Part shown: piece after piece, positions 22,893-33,245 of the stretch | How positions within the stretch are numbered: position 1 is the stretch's first letter | Layout of the letters: each line of letters begins with the position of its first letter | Assembly: GCA_013399855.1 (NCBI GenBank) | Contig: VXAY01002919.1 | Coordinates: forward strand, 656,903 to 720,902 | Length of the DNA: 64,000 nucleotides | Source of the DNA: Oxyruncus cristatus | Taxonomy: Eukaryota; Chordata; Aves; Passeriformes; Cotingidae | Direction: 5' to 3' | The notes under the pieces: generated by a model | The model's database searches: none | What the model was told of the DNA's origin: nothing | Seen by the model: the letters and a program-made list of their open reading frames with translations, nothing else | Translations under genes and position numbers: made by a program

Positions 22893-24100
22893 GTCAAGAC
22901 TCATAGTGCTTAATTACCCCGAAATTAATGCATAACGGCCTATGAAGCATCCCGGTTATTATCTTTACCTCTGCTGAACGTGAGTCAGAGATCTGGAGGT
23001 AGATACTTGTTGCACATCCTGTGATGACGATGACGATCACGGCGACACGGTGCTCGTTGCTGCAGGGCAGCGTTTTCCTCAGTCTACTGCTCTCCCTAGA
23101 AATCCTCAAAGGAACATTTCAGTGCTGGAGGCATCTGGGGAAAAAAAGGAAGTGTATGAGACACAGGTAGCTTCCAGCTGGCTCTCCAGCACCCATAAAC
23201 CTCTTATTTCCAAGCTGAGTCACTGCAGATATAATAGAGGAATGAGATGTTGAGTCCATTAGAAATTCCCGTTTTCTTGCTCATCAGCTAAGATCAAGGG
23301 AAAGCTGCGCCTCTGACGCTGCTCTTAATCATCATGGCTTCAGGATTCCCTCCCAGGGCTCGGGAATCATTTCCCTGAATCGCTAGTGCTGAATTTTAAT
23401 TCATGTAATTCATATACCTCTTCAAATTATTCCGTGAGGAAGATGTGCCAGAGGCACCTTCTCTTTACCAGTGACTTCAGCACCAGCTGCCTCCCTCATT
23501 TCTCTCTTACTACCAGAAGCAGTGAGACAAAACTAAAGCACTACTTGTTGCTTGTTTTGGTGACCTCCACGATCCCTTCTGCTGCACTGACAGCCAAGCA
23601 GCTCTGTTTATTTTTTGCACATCCCCGAAACACGCCAACAACTTCAAGAATGACAGAAAACAACATTCCAAATTGTATCAGGCTTTAGATTACAACATTC
23701 TATGCTTATGTTTATGGCCTATGTTTATTTTTATTTAGAAAATAATGTACTTGCTGGGTTTGATTGAGCCAAACTGAGCATTAATTTATCTTTTCTCTCA
23801 CTAGTGCAGGATCTACTTGATGGCATCTGGTCAATGTGCAATTAGGAGGCTGCACTGACTGCTATTCTTATTGGAAGCAATTAATTTAGTGAATTTATTA
23901 AATTTTCATTCCTAGTAAGTTTCCAGGCAACACACCCTTTTTGTCCATTTTTCCTCCGATTCTGTGGGTAACTTTAATGAAAAAGGAATTCCCTGCACTT
24001 GTTTTGTTTGGCACTTGTTGCGCTTACAGGTCCTGCACGCAAAGAGTTTTTCAAGACACAGGACCAGTTGCTTTTTGAGCTGATCCATTTCTCCACTCTC
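22893..24100. other. Unannotated intronic stretch
   Basis: About 1.2 kb. There is a small CpG-containing segment at about 23025-23055. No gene or RNA gene seen. Confidence 0.4.
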
Positions 24101-24266
24101 CAGAATCCCAGACCGGTTTGGGTTGGAAAAGACCTTCAAGACCATCCCATTCCACCCTCTGCCATGGGCAGGGACACCTTTCACCAGCCCAGGTTGCTCC
24201 GAGCCCTGTCCAACCTGGCCTTGGACATTTCCAGGGATGGGGCAGCCACAGCTTCTCTGGGCAACC
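24101..24266 (-). mobile_element. CR1 LINE 3' fragment, left arm of an inverted pair
   Basis: Reversed CR1 tail CAGAATCCCAGACCGGTTTG followed by TTGCTCCGAGCCCTGTCC, ending at CTTCTCTGGGCAACC. A plus-strand CR1 begins 142 bp further on at nearly the same element coordinate. Confidence 0.93.
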
Positions 24267-24407
24267 AGACCCAGTAGGAGTAGTGGCATGTTATAAATGT
24301 ATGAAATGCAGTTTGCACAGGAATGCCCCATAGGGGTTTACAGTAAAAAACAAATTCATTATTTACCAGTGGATCCGTCCGAAAAAGGTAATAATTGAAA
24401 TACAGGC

Positions 24408-24600
24408 AAGGCCCTGGCACGGGTTGCCCAGAGAAGCTGTGGCTGCCCCTGGATTCCTGGAAGTGTCCAAGGCCAGGTTGGACAGGGCTTGGAGTAACCT
24501 GGGCTAGTGGAAGGTGTCCCTGCCTGTGGCAGGGGGTGGAACTGGATGAGCTTTAAGGTCTTTTCCAACCCCAACCACGCTGGGATTCTCTGATTCTGTT
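24408..24600 (+). mobile_element. CR1 LINE 3' fragment, right arm of an inverted pair
   Basis: Starts at GGCCCTGGCACGGGTTGCCC and ends with the tail GGGATTCTCTGATTCTG. Together with the minus-strand fragment to its left it forms an inverted repeat with arms of about 165 bp. Confidence 0.93.
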
Positions 24601-26704
24601 CTCTATGTGCTGAGACTAAGATTGAAGTGAGATTTTTTTTTTTTTACCCAGCAAGTCTGTCATCCTGAATGCACGTAAATTCTGAATAAACAGTTATTTC
24701 AGTAGGATTGTCTGGGAGTGGTAGGTACAAGGGAATAGTATACAGATGCTGAATAACACGGCATCATTTACTGGATTCTGCCACAACCAGGAATCCGGGA
24801 AAAAGGCGGTAAATGAGCTTTAAAAAAAAAGAAGTCCTGCTGAAAATAAACTCTTTTGTGGTTAAAAACCAGCCAGTTGGAACCGAAGGAGTGTTTTCTT
24901 AGGGTGGCAGAACAGTCGGAAAAGTTGTTGGATTATTTTTGGCAGTGGCCAGCACGTTATAGCTCTATCATTCCTGGTACTGAGCTCTCCAGAGTTCACT
25001 GAAGGGGTTAGTACTTCACCGGTGCACTACTGCAAAAATACAGCACACTCCATCTGCAGCACGAAGCTTTGGGTTTTGGAGCTCTGTTTGGCCTCCCTGA
25101 CACTGTAACTACCTCAGCTCCTAAATACAGCAACACACAGGTAGGGGAGAACCGGAGCACGATCCACAGACAGCGGCAAATCCAGGGCGGCCAAATCACT
25201 GCACAGAGTGTTGCACAACCACGCAGTGAGCACTCACAGAGCAACTCCTCTGCCCTGCACTGATGAAAACAGGCTGAGGGGATCTCAGCTGGGGTTTGAA
25301 ACATCAAGCAGATTGTCCTTGGGTGTTGGCAAGAGCCAAACCCAGTGGCTGCCTTTGCTGGCAGCCCCCTCTCCCGAAGACAGACACTGTGCAGGTGTAA
25401 AACGAATCCAGTTCATGCTTTGGCTTTAGCAGCCTGTTCTCCTTAGCAAATGCACTTCAATCTCCACACTGAACCCAGCAGGATTTCTGCAGTACAGGAG
25501 TACCTTATACAACCCCTATTTACCTTATTAAATGGAACAGATAAGCTATTCAATACGTAAGATTAACAAAATACTATTTCTATCCCCTTCAGTGGCACTC
25601 AAGAATTTACAATCAGAAACATACTTTGCTGAGAAAGTGTCAGTGTGCTGAATTTGACTGGTGAAGAAAATAATGGTTTTCTTTTAGCTGGGCTCTATAT
25701 GACCATTCACAGTGCAGTCATTAAGACTGGAGTTATTTCTGCCCTTACAGTAGCAAGATGACAAACATTTATATAAATGCCTTCGTGTGTCTGCAAGTTT
25801 TGTATCCTCAATTCTGCTCAAATATCAGCCACAACCAGGAAATTCTCTGCCAATAACTGGCAATCTGTGATTCTCCCCCGGAATTTGATTGTAACCAGAT
25901 TTGCCTCCCAGACACAGATGCTGGCGGGGGTGAGCCCTCGTGTGCAGATGGAGCTTGGGCAGTGCCATCAGCAGGTACTGCTGCACCACACGGCTTTGGT
26001 GAGCCTGGAAGGTGTCTGAGAGGGGTGGGAAGCAGTGGTTTGTTAGGTCTGGTGAAGGTGCTGAATAAAGGCATCTCTCTGCAAAGTCTGGAACTACTTT
26101 AGACAAGCTCTTTGCTGCAGGGAAAAGGCACAGCTCAGAGAGCCAAGCAAGTGGGTTTGTCCCTGTCCTCCTGCTGTCGAGTGGGGAATGGTGCTGAAAA
26201 CGCTGATTTGCTGGCTGATTATTGAAACAAATACTTCTACTTCTAGTGAAACACAGCATAAGGAACTGCCAGGCTCAGCTCTGCAGCCCAGGGCCCGATG
26301 GCATGCTGCAGCCCAGCCCGGCTCAGCTCTGGATGAAATAAGGACCTTGCTGGGGGAGCAGTTCTCTGTGCAGTACACTCCGAGGTAAGCACAGCACTCA
26401 CCCTGCTCCCAGCAGGCTCAGACCACCCATGACCAGCCTCACACAGCAGCCGCACCAGAGGAAGTGTTCAAATGACACTCGACCGCCATAAAAGTGGGGT
26501 TTAGTGCAGAGGGTTTGTAATTTTGGCTTCAAAACGCCTTTGTGGCCAATGTCACCCACAGACATCCGAGTACCACCAGCACCAGGGCTGGTAGCTGCTC
26601 CTCTCCCTGCAGCTTCAGGTGGCTGCGCTTGGTATCCACTGTGAGCATCTCTAGAAAGCACCACAAAAGAGTCTAGTAACTAAGTATGTGACAAACTTTA
26701 AATA
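24601..26704. other. Unannotated intronic stretch
   Basis: About 2.1 kb. A T run lies at about 24633-24645. No gene, RNA gene or transposon recognised. Confidence 0.4.
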
Positions 26705-26812
26705 CAGAATAGAATGGTTTGGAAGGGATCTTAAAGCTCATCCTGTTCCACCCCCTGCCATGGGCTGGGACACGGTCCACTGGCCCAGGTTGCTCAGAGC
26801 CCCTTTCAACAT
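26705..26812 (-). mobile_element. CR1 LINE 3'-tail fragment
   Basis: Reversed CR1 tail ACAGAATAGAATGGTTTGGA, with CACCCCCTGCCATGGGCTGG and CAGGTTGCTCAGAGCCCC. Truncated at about 26812. Confidence 0.92.
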
Positions 26813-29384
26813 CCCAAAATAGCCTGTAAAATACCTGTGTGTGCTAGCAAAAAAGTCCACAACTCTCACAGCCTAAGGCACACCTATTCTTTAGGTCTTA
26901 TCTTGCTTGTGTTGTCATAGGGTCTTGTCCACTTTTTGGTTTTGTATTACTTTTTGTTCTCCACTAACTAAATAATTGATAAAAAGATTCAACTTTGAAT
27001 CTTTAGGAAAACTACCACATACCCCAAATACATTCTGTCTGTGTTTTTTGGTCCACACTCCACAGAACATTCTGCTACAAGGAGAGAAAATACAAGGCAA
27101 TTAAAAAAAGGAAAAGGAAAGCAGGAGAGATTTTTCTGCTTCTGTGTTAATGGCCTTGCAGCAAAAATGTCAACACATGCAACACAAGCAACATGGAGAA
27201 GGGACATAAATGTAGCTGAATTTTAGATTTTTACAGCAAATCTTGCACAGCACAAAACCAGAACCAGCTCTTTGCTGACATTGCAATGTCTTTTTCCTAT
27301 AGAAGGAAACAATAAAAAAGGAGTTTATGTATAAACACAATAGGTTGAGGCTGCTATTGGCATGGCTAAATTGCGCCTGGATTTTGTTCTGCAAACCTTT
27401 TCCATTACCATTTCTGTCAGGAAAGCTAACTCTTTTGAGATGTAATGAACCATCTGATTTTAATTTGGTTGTAGAACAAGGGGTTACTCTCTGGCTCGTG
27501 CACAGCCAAGCTGTGAGCTACACCCAGCTCTGTTTCCTTATACAGACGATGATGCTGACTGCTCCAGCTTGAGCAGCACGTGGGAAAGCAGCAACCCTCA
27601 GCCCTGCTTTAAGCAAATTAAAGCAGCTTTGGATTTTCTCCGTGACAAAGATCTGACTCCCCTCGTCATCGTTTTGCCCCCAGTTCCTCCAGCCCAACTG
27701 TTGCACAGACAAGTGCTCACGTGGCTTTTGGCCTTGCTCTTCGTTCCTCCCCTGGGTGCAGGGACTGCACCTCCACCCTGCTCAGCCACTACCTTCCCTT
27801 GGCATCTCCTGCTGATTTCCTAAATGTTTGCCCAGCCCTGCACAAACCCTGCTCTGTGTGTCGTTTCAGCTCCTGTCTGAGATAAGACACACAAGATCTT
27901 ATGGGACATCTTAGGGTTATCCTGCATTTTCTACGGGATTGTTCTCTGGCAAAGCTAAAACCCTGGTTGAGTTCCTTTCGTGCCGCTTGGGATCCTAGTC
28001 CGAGAAAGCTGAACAGAGAGGGGGAACTGCTACAATAACTGACCAACACCCAGAGAAAACATTAAGACATGCTGGGAAATCAGGGCATGAACTGCAGAGC
28101 CCGATTCCTCTTGTACAAAACCCTGTTTGTCCGGTGGACACGGGGCCTCCTGCCTGCTGGCCGGACACGGCGGAGCTCGGGGCCAGCTGAGACATGTCAG
28201 CAAAACAAGGCAAAGAGACGGGGAGGAGCCTCGCTTGGGCTTTTCTGTTTATACCCCGTCTCTGCTTGTTAAGTCCTCACAGAGGAAACACAATGTCTGC
28301 CCTTCACTGCAATTTTCAGAGCGTTTTTGAATGTCTCTTGTTCCCAACACGTGGCTGAATCAGTCAGCACATGCTAGTTGCCCAACGAGGTATTACTGCT
28401 GCTGCTCTTCCAGCATAAAAAGGGTCATTTGGATTGCACTTTTCCACGCCCAAACAGATGTGCATATCCTCTGGAGGGAAGGAGGACTAGCACTGGGACT
28501 GCATCTGCTCTGCAGGGACATTTGAGGAGGTTCTTGCTCCTGGCATTCTGAAAAAAGGCAGGTGTTTCCCTCCAGAATTCCCAGTGCTAAGGCCACAATG
28601 GCTTTAGCTGTGCTGTACCTGAAGATGCCAGTGCAGAGGTAGCCTGGCCCCCATGGTGCTTCTATGTAATACCCGTATTTGCCCTTAAATATGGAAAAAT
28701 CCCACCCGCCTTTGTGGCATGGATACCTGAGCTCTTTTGGGGAGGAGCCCGGGCTTTATCTGCCCTGAACCAGCCATGTGGTGTGTCCTGAAAGGGCAGC
28801 TGGGAAAGCTGGAAGCTGCTGGAGGCTGCTGAGCCAGCCAGTGCTGGGGCCTGGCCACATGGCAGGTGAGTGGGGCTGCCGAGGGTGTGATAATGGCACC
28901 AGGTATTGGCTTGGTGGCCCCCATCCCCGAGGACACCTCTGCAGACAAGTTTAGGGAATGGGCAGCTGGTTCAGGCTGGTTTAGCTTCTAGTTTCACTCC
29001 TCTGCGGGGTATTTGCAGCCAAGAGACCGGCCCTGGCCAAAAAGGTTGCTGCAAAAAATCACTGGAGGTTTGACTCCTGGGAACATGCCGTCGCCATATG
29101 GTCTCCACATTAATAACACCAAACAAGTGCTTCATAAACAGTGCTCTAATAACAAATACCAGAGGAATTAATAATAATCTAGCTATTATTTTCTAATGTT
29201 CTCGCTTTATTAAGAACATTTATGCTGTCTGAATGAGCTCTTCCGGAAGAACAACATCTGGCACCCACATGAATACCTGATGAAATCCGTATGATCCCGG
29301 GTATCTTATAAATTTATGGCCAGCAACGGCAGCGGTTCGTGCCCACACGGCCCCCAGTAACAGTGCCTTTCTCTCTCGTTCTAG
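26813..29384. other. CR1-free sequence before the NGF coding exon
   Basis: No gene besides the flanking NGF exon. A TATA-like TTATAAATTT lies at about 29306-29315. The last bases before the exon form a good acceptor: a pyrimidine tract CCTTTCTCTCTCGTTCTAG ending at 29384. Confidence 0.45.
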
Positions 29385-29396
29385 GTGCATAACGTA
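29385..29396 (+). other. NGF: NGF coding exon: start of exon, 5' leader
   Basis: The exon begins right after TTCTAG with GTGCATAACGTA and then ATG. The mammalian NGF coding exon starts with almost the same 12 bases, which supports both the acceptor and the start codon. The leader is open in the NGF frame (Val-His-Asn-Val), so an upstream exon could add residues. Confidence 0.85.
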
Positions 29397-30116
29397 ATGT
29401 CCATGCTGTACTACACTCTGATTGTAGCTTTTTTGATCGGCACACAGGCAGCTCCAAAGTCAGAGGACAATGCTCCCCTGGAGTATCCCGCAGAACACTC
29501 CCTGCCCAATACCCACCGGAGCAACGGGCACCACATTCCCGAGGCAGCCCCACAGACACCCCGCGGCCACGCTGCTTGGAGCGCCGGCAGGAGGGAAGCC
29601 ATAAACATCACCGTGGACCCCAAAATCTTTAGGAAGAGGCGTTTCCGCTCCCCCCGGGTGCTGTTCAGCACGGAGCCGCCGCCCGTGGCAGGGCAAGGAC
29701 AGGGTCTGGGATTCCTCGGCGGCGCGGGCTCCCTCAACAGGACCGCCAGGACCAAGAGGTCCACGCACCCCGTGCTGCACCGGGGGGAGTTCTCGGTGTG
29801 CGACAGCGTCAGCATGTGGGTCGGGGACAAAACCACAGCCACTGACATTAAAGGCAAGGAGGTGACGGTGCTGGGAGAGGTCAACATCAACAACAACGTC
29901 TTTAAGCAGTACTTTTTCGAGACCAAGTGCAGGGACCCCAAGCCGGTGTCGGGCGGGTGCCGCGGGATCGACGCGAAGCACTGGAACTCGTACTGCACCA
30001 CCACCCACACCTTCGTCAAGGCCCTGACCATGGAGGGCAAACAGGCGGCCTGGAGGTTCATCCGCATCGACACGGCCTGTGTGTGTGTGCTCAGCAGGAA
30101 ATCAGGGAGACCCTGA
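29397..30116 (+). CDS. NGF: Prepro-nerve growth factor (NGF), complete
   Basis: Encodes the secreted neurotrophin that acts through TrkA (NTRK1) and p75NTR (NGFR) to support sensory and sympathetic neurons. The 239 residues lie in one exon, as in all NGF genes. Residues 1-18 form a signal peptide (hydrophobic core [11 protein letters not shown], cleavage after QA). The pro-region spans 19-121 with N-glycosylation sequons at N70 and N114 and a basic RKRR at 79-82. The furin site RTKR at 118-121 releases a 118-residue mature chain starting [14 protein letters not shown]. All six cystine-knot cysteines are present (C135, C178, C188, C200, C228, C230), as are the conserved tryptophans W141, W196 and W219. 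The chain ends in SRKSGRP, unlike the basic-rich mammalian end. I chose the ATG at 29397 over a second ATG at 29403 because the first matches the mammalian MSML start and has a purine at -3. No frameshift or damage. The exon is much more GC-rich than its flanks. Confidence 0.98.
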   Translation: MSMLYYTLIVAFLIGTQAAPKSEDNAPLEYPAEHSLPNTHRSNGHHIPEAAPQTPRGHAAWSAGRREAINITVDPKIFRKRRFRSPRVLFSTEPPPVAGQGQGLGFLGGAGSLNRTARTKRSTHPVLHRGEFSVCDSVSMWVGDKTTATDIKGKEVTVLGEVNINNNVFKQYFFETKCRDPKPVSGGCRGIDAKHWNSYCTTTHTFVKALTMEGKQAAWRFIRIDTACVCVLSRKSGRP

Positions 30117-30265
30117 CCGGGGAGCTACGCCCTCCAGCACCCTCCTACCCCCCTACCTCAGTCTGTAAATTATTTTAAGTTATAAAGGACTGCATGGTAT
30201 ATTTATAGTTTATACAGTACAGAAAGAACCTCATTATTTATTAAACTCTTTTGGAGACCTTTTGT
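30117..30265 (+). other. NGF: NGF 3' UTR with ATTAAA poly(A) signal
   Basis: A short 3' UTR. It contains CTGTAAATTATTTTAAGTTA and the AU-rich ATTTATAGTTTATACAG, both close to the mammalian NGF 3' UTR, then TCATTATTTATTAAA with the ATTAAA signal at 30240-30245. The cleavage site is expected within about 10-30 bases. AU-rich content suggests a short-lived mRNA (inference). Confidence 0.85.
30240..30245 (+). terminator. NGF: NGF polyadenylation signal
   Basis: ATTAAA within ATTATTTATTAAAC, the position where mammalian NGF mRNA carries the same hexamer. Confidence 0.8.
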
Positions 30266-32075
30266 GTTTTTGTGATTTATTTACTGGCGGAGCCCCTTTG
30301 AAAATATGTTCTCATTCACCCCTACGACTCTGAAATGCTCACAGGGTCACTGAACAAGCTCTCCACTAAAAGAATCATTTTTCACACAGTTTTCATGCGT
30401 ATTCCCCTCTTCCACAAGGAAATTTTCCTCACAAAACCTGCTGGTTTACTGCAGGTTTATTTTGAATTGAAATCTTTTGTTCAAATACCAAGAAACTGAA
30501 ACAGAACTTTCAAAACTTGCTTCCAGTGTTACTAATTGTCCATAAAGATATAACATATAATTAATCACCTTAGAGAACTCCTGGTAGAAACACTAGTTCT
30601 TCATTGTTGCCAGATCAATTTCTAAGACCTTCAGTGCACATTTTAAAACTGCCAAACTATTTCCACTGCAAAAATAATCCATTTTGAATTATTGTGGAAC
30701 ATTTGCCTGCACAAGAATAGACTCTGGAAGCGTGTATTTTTGTGATAAAATGGTATTTTACAGCCCATTACTTCCGAGCTGTATTAGAGTGATGGAATTA
30801 CAAATGTCAATACACGCAGATAAATTTTAAAAGTTCACGTGGCTTATAATTCAAATTTGGTAATTCTCTCAAGCCAGTATTTTTGGCAATGGGGACCTGA
30901 CACAGGAGCAAGTCTTTTCCTGCACGATAGAAGAAAATTAAAAAATAAAAATAAAAACAAACCACTGAGGCTGTGTTTTAGCAAGGACCCAGAATAACCC
31001 TAAGCTCAAAATTCCTGTGTGTTGGGGAACACCAATCTCCAAAAAGACACAGCGGAGCCCAAGGCCCGTGATGAGCGTTTCAGTCGCTGCAAACTGAAGA
31101 AAAAACGCTGCAGGTTCTCTTGTTTCCTTTGGAAGGGCAGCTGTTCTCCGCTGCAGAAACTGTTTCAAAACAAATACCATCAAGGTTTTTCAGCCTGGTC
31201 TCTTCCAAATCCTAAGAGGGCACACTTTTCACCCTTGCCTCCTCTCACGCACAGCTCTTTAATGACAAAAGCAGAGCTGACATTTGTTTGCTTCCTCCAC
31301 GTAAGCAGCGCAGAAGGGCAGCAGATCTCCAGAGAAAATGCACCGGGGCAAAAACAGTGCCAGTGGAACGAATCAGACCCAGGCAAGGTGCTGCTTCCCG
31401 GTGGGATAACGGCATCCTGTGTGACATGGAAGGCAATGAGGCCCCTCCTGGTCACCAGTTTTCAGCCCCCTCTGGTAGGTGGTTATGGTGTGGGGCAGCA
31501 ATAGCCCAGCGAGAATGTTTTGCTCTCTGCAGAACAACATATTTGTAATATTTGCAGGAAGGTCAAGGGGAAAGCAGGCAGGCTCCTGACTGTCCTGTGT
31601 CCTCCAAATAACAACTTGTTCTGGAGCAGGGGGAGGCGAGGAAGGCTGAGGGCACTTGGAGAAACAGATGCCCTGACACAGCAGCAGGACACAAAAGCAG
31701 TGGCACCTACCTCCCTGTCATCACAGCAGGGATGGAGGGAGATCAGGGACACAGAGTGTCCTGAAGCAACGAAAAATGTGCAATTGGAGCAGAGTCCCAC
31801 CTGTGCTCTTCAGTGGCCTTAAAGCAATGGAGCAAAGAACCAAACCTGCTCTGGATCTGCTCTTTCCCCTATCTGACACAATGGGGCTGGAGAAAAATGG
31901 GGCTGCTGCTCGCTCAGGACTGCCAGGTTATGGAGACTGACATTGTTTTACCACTGACATAATGGGATTGCAATTGAAATTGTCTCCTGAATGCATTTGG
32001 TAACTCCAAACACGTGTAAGACTTGGCATTTCTTCCAAAAGCCCTGAAACCGGTGACTTTCTTCCTCAGGAAAGA
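30266..32075. other. NGF downstream flank
   Basis: Intergenic. AT-rich up to about 31 kb, then more mixed. A 161-codon open frame at 31019-31504 has no recognisable domain. No gene supported. Confidence 0.45.
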
Positions 32076-32383
32076 TGGAAAGGGACTTTTGACAAGGACA
32101 TGTCATGATATGACAAGGAGGAAGGGCTTTAAACTGCCAGAGGGCAGGGTTAGATTGGATATTGGGAAGGAATTCCTGGCTGTGAGGGTGGGGAGGCCCT
32201 GGCACAGGTTGCCCAGAGAAGCTGTGGCTGCCCCTGGATCCCTGGAAGTGTCCAAGGCCAGCTTGGACAGGGCTTGGAGCAACTTGGGATAGTGGACGGT
32301 GTCTTTGCCCATGGCAGGGGGTGGAACAAGATGATCTTTGAGGTCCCTCCCAACCCAAACCAGTCTGGGATTCCATGATTCTT
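32076..32383 (+). mobile_element. CR1 LINE 3' fragment
   Basis: Plus-strand CR1 with AGGGCAGGGTTAGATTGGAT, CACAGGTTGCCCAGAGAAGC and the tail GGGATTCCATGATTCTT. Confidence 0.95.
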
Positions 32384-33166
32384 AAAGCAGTCTTGGAGCT
32401 GACATTCCTTCCACAGACCAAGGGCAACTAGAGCAAGTCACACCAAGAGGTCACAGCAGAGCAAAGGGGTGAAATCTGCTGACGAGATTTTAAGGAAAGA
32501 AGAAAACAATTCCAGGATTGCTGCTCAGCAAGAACTCCCTGGATGCCGAACAAGATCTCACAGGATCAAACCTATCCCATGACACTGCGAGAGAAGGGAT
32601 GAGTGACTGAAGAGACAGGTGATATCACAGCCAAACTTACACTCCCGAAACGCTGCTGAAGGCACCCAAACCAGCTTATTCTGCTGTTGTTTCCACTGTA
32701 TCCAAAGAATGACAAGACCGTCCGTATTTGGCTAAGCTACTTTCATTTATGATAACTGAAATTATAATATATATGATGATTCAAGACTGTAGCTCGGTAT
32801 GGAGGGTTCTGCAGTGGAACGGACTTGAGAACCCTGCTCAGCTATTTGTGTAAGGTGACAATAACTGAAAAACTTGTCGGGAAGGATGTCTACAAACCAC
32901 TTTTGTTCCGCTGCCTTGCAGCACATTCACTTCCCAAGAGCACCTTCTTTTCCTTCTGTTCAAGTCTACCAAGTTAAATCATATATCTGAGCTTGACAAC
33001 CAACTGCTTCCCTGAAGTGCCTTCATTTCTTCTTAGAGTCTGACTTACAAATGTAAGGATTGAAAACAATTATGGCTAAGAAAAAGGAAAGCTGCTTCAT
33101 ACAAAATAAGATCAGCTAGAGGGGCTGCTACAGAACAGATTTATTGGAAGAATGGCACAGTCACAC

Positions 33167-33245
33167 ACACAGAATGACACAGAACAATTGGAAAGGACCC
33201 ACAAGGATCATCCAACTCTTACGTGAATGGCCCATATGGGGATCG
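33167..33245 (-). mobile_element. Probable diverged CR1 tail
   Basis: AGAATGACACAGAACAATTGG followed by GGATCATCCAACTCTTACG looks like a decayed, reversed CR1 3' end of the AATCATTAAGGTTGG type. Short and diverged. Confidence 0.5.

Larger units (their letters stand above)
4119..29384 (+). other. NGF: Presumed NGF 5' intron(s)
   Basis: Bounded by the donor GTGAGT at 4119 and the acceptor CTCTCGTTCTAG ending at 29384. Large 5' introns are normal for NGF. It holds about a dozen CR1 fragments, a (TG)n tract, an A/GA tract, a second CpG-rich patch at 13.3-13.7 kb and the window's longest CR1-free stretch (16.3-22.8 kb). No coding exon is recognisable inside. Further non-coding exons may exist that I cannot identify. 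Confidence 0.5.

Noticed and set aside
29411..30073. Long antisense open frames (220 and 182 codons) over the NGF exon
   Set aside because: They mirror the GC-rich NGF coding strand and have no splice context or recognisable domain.
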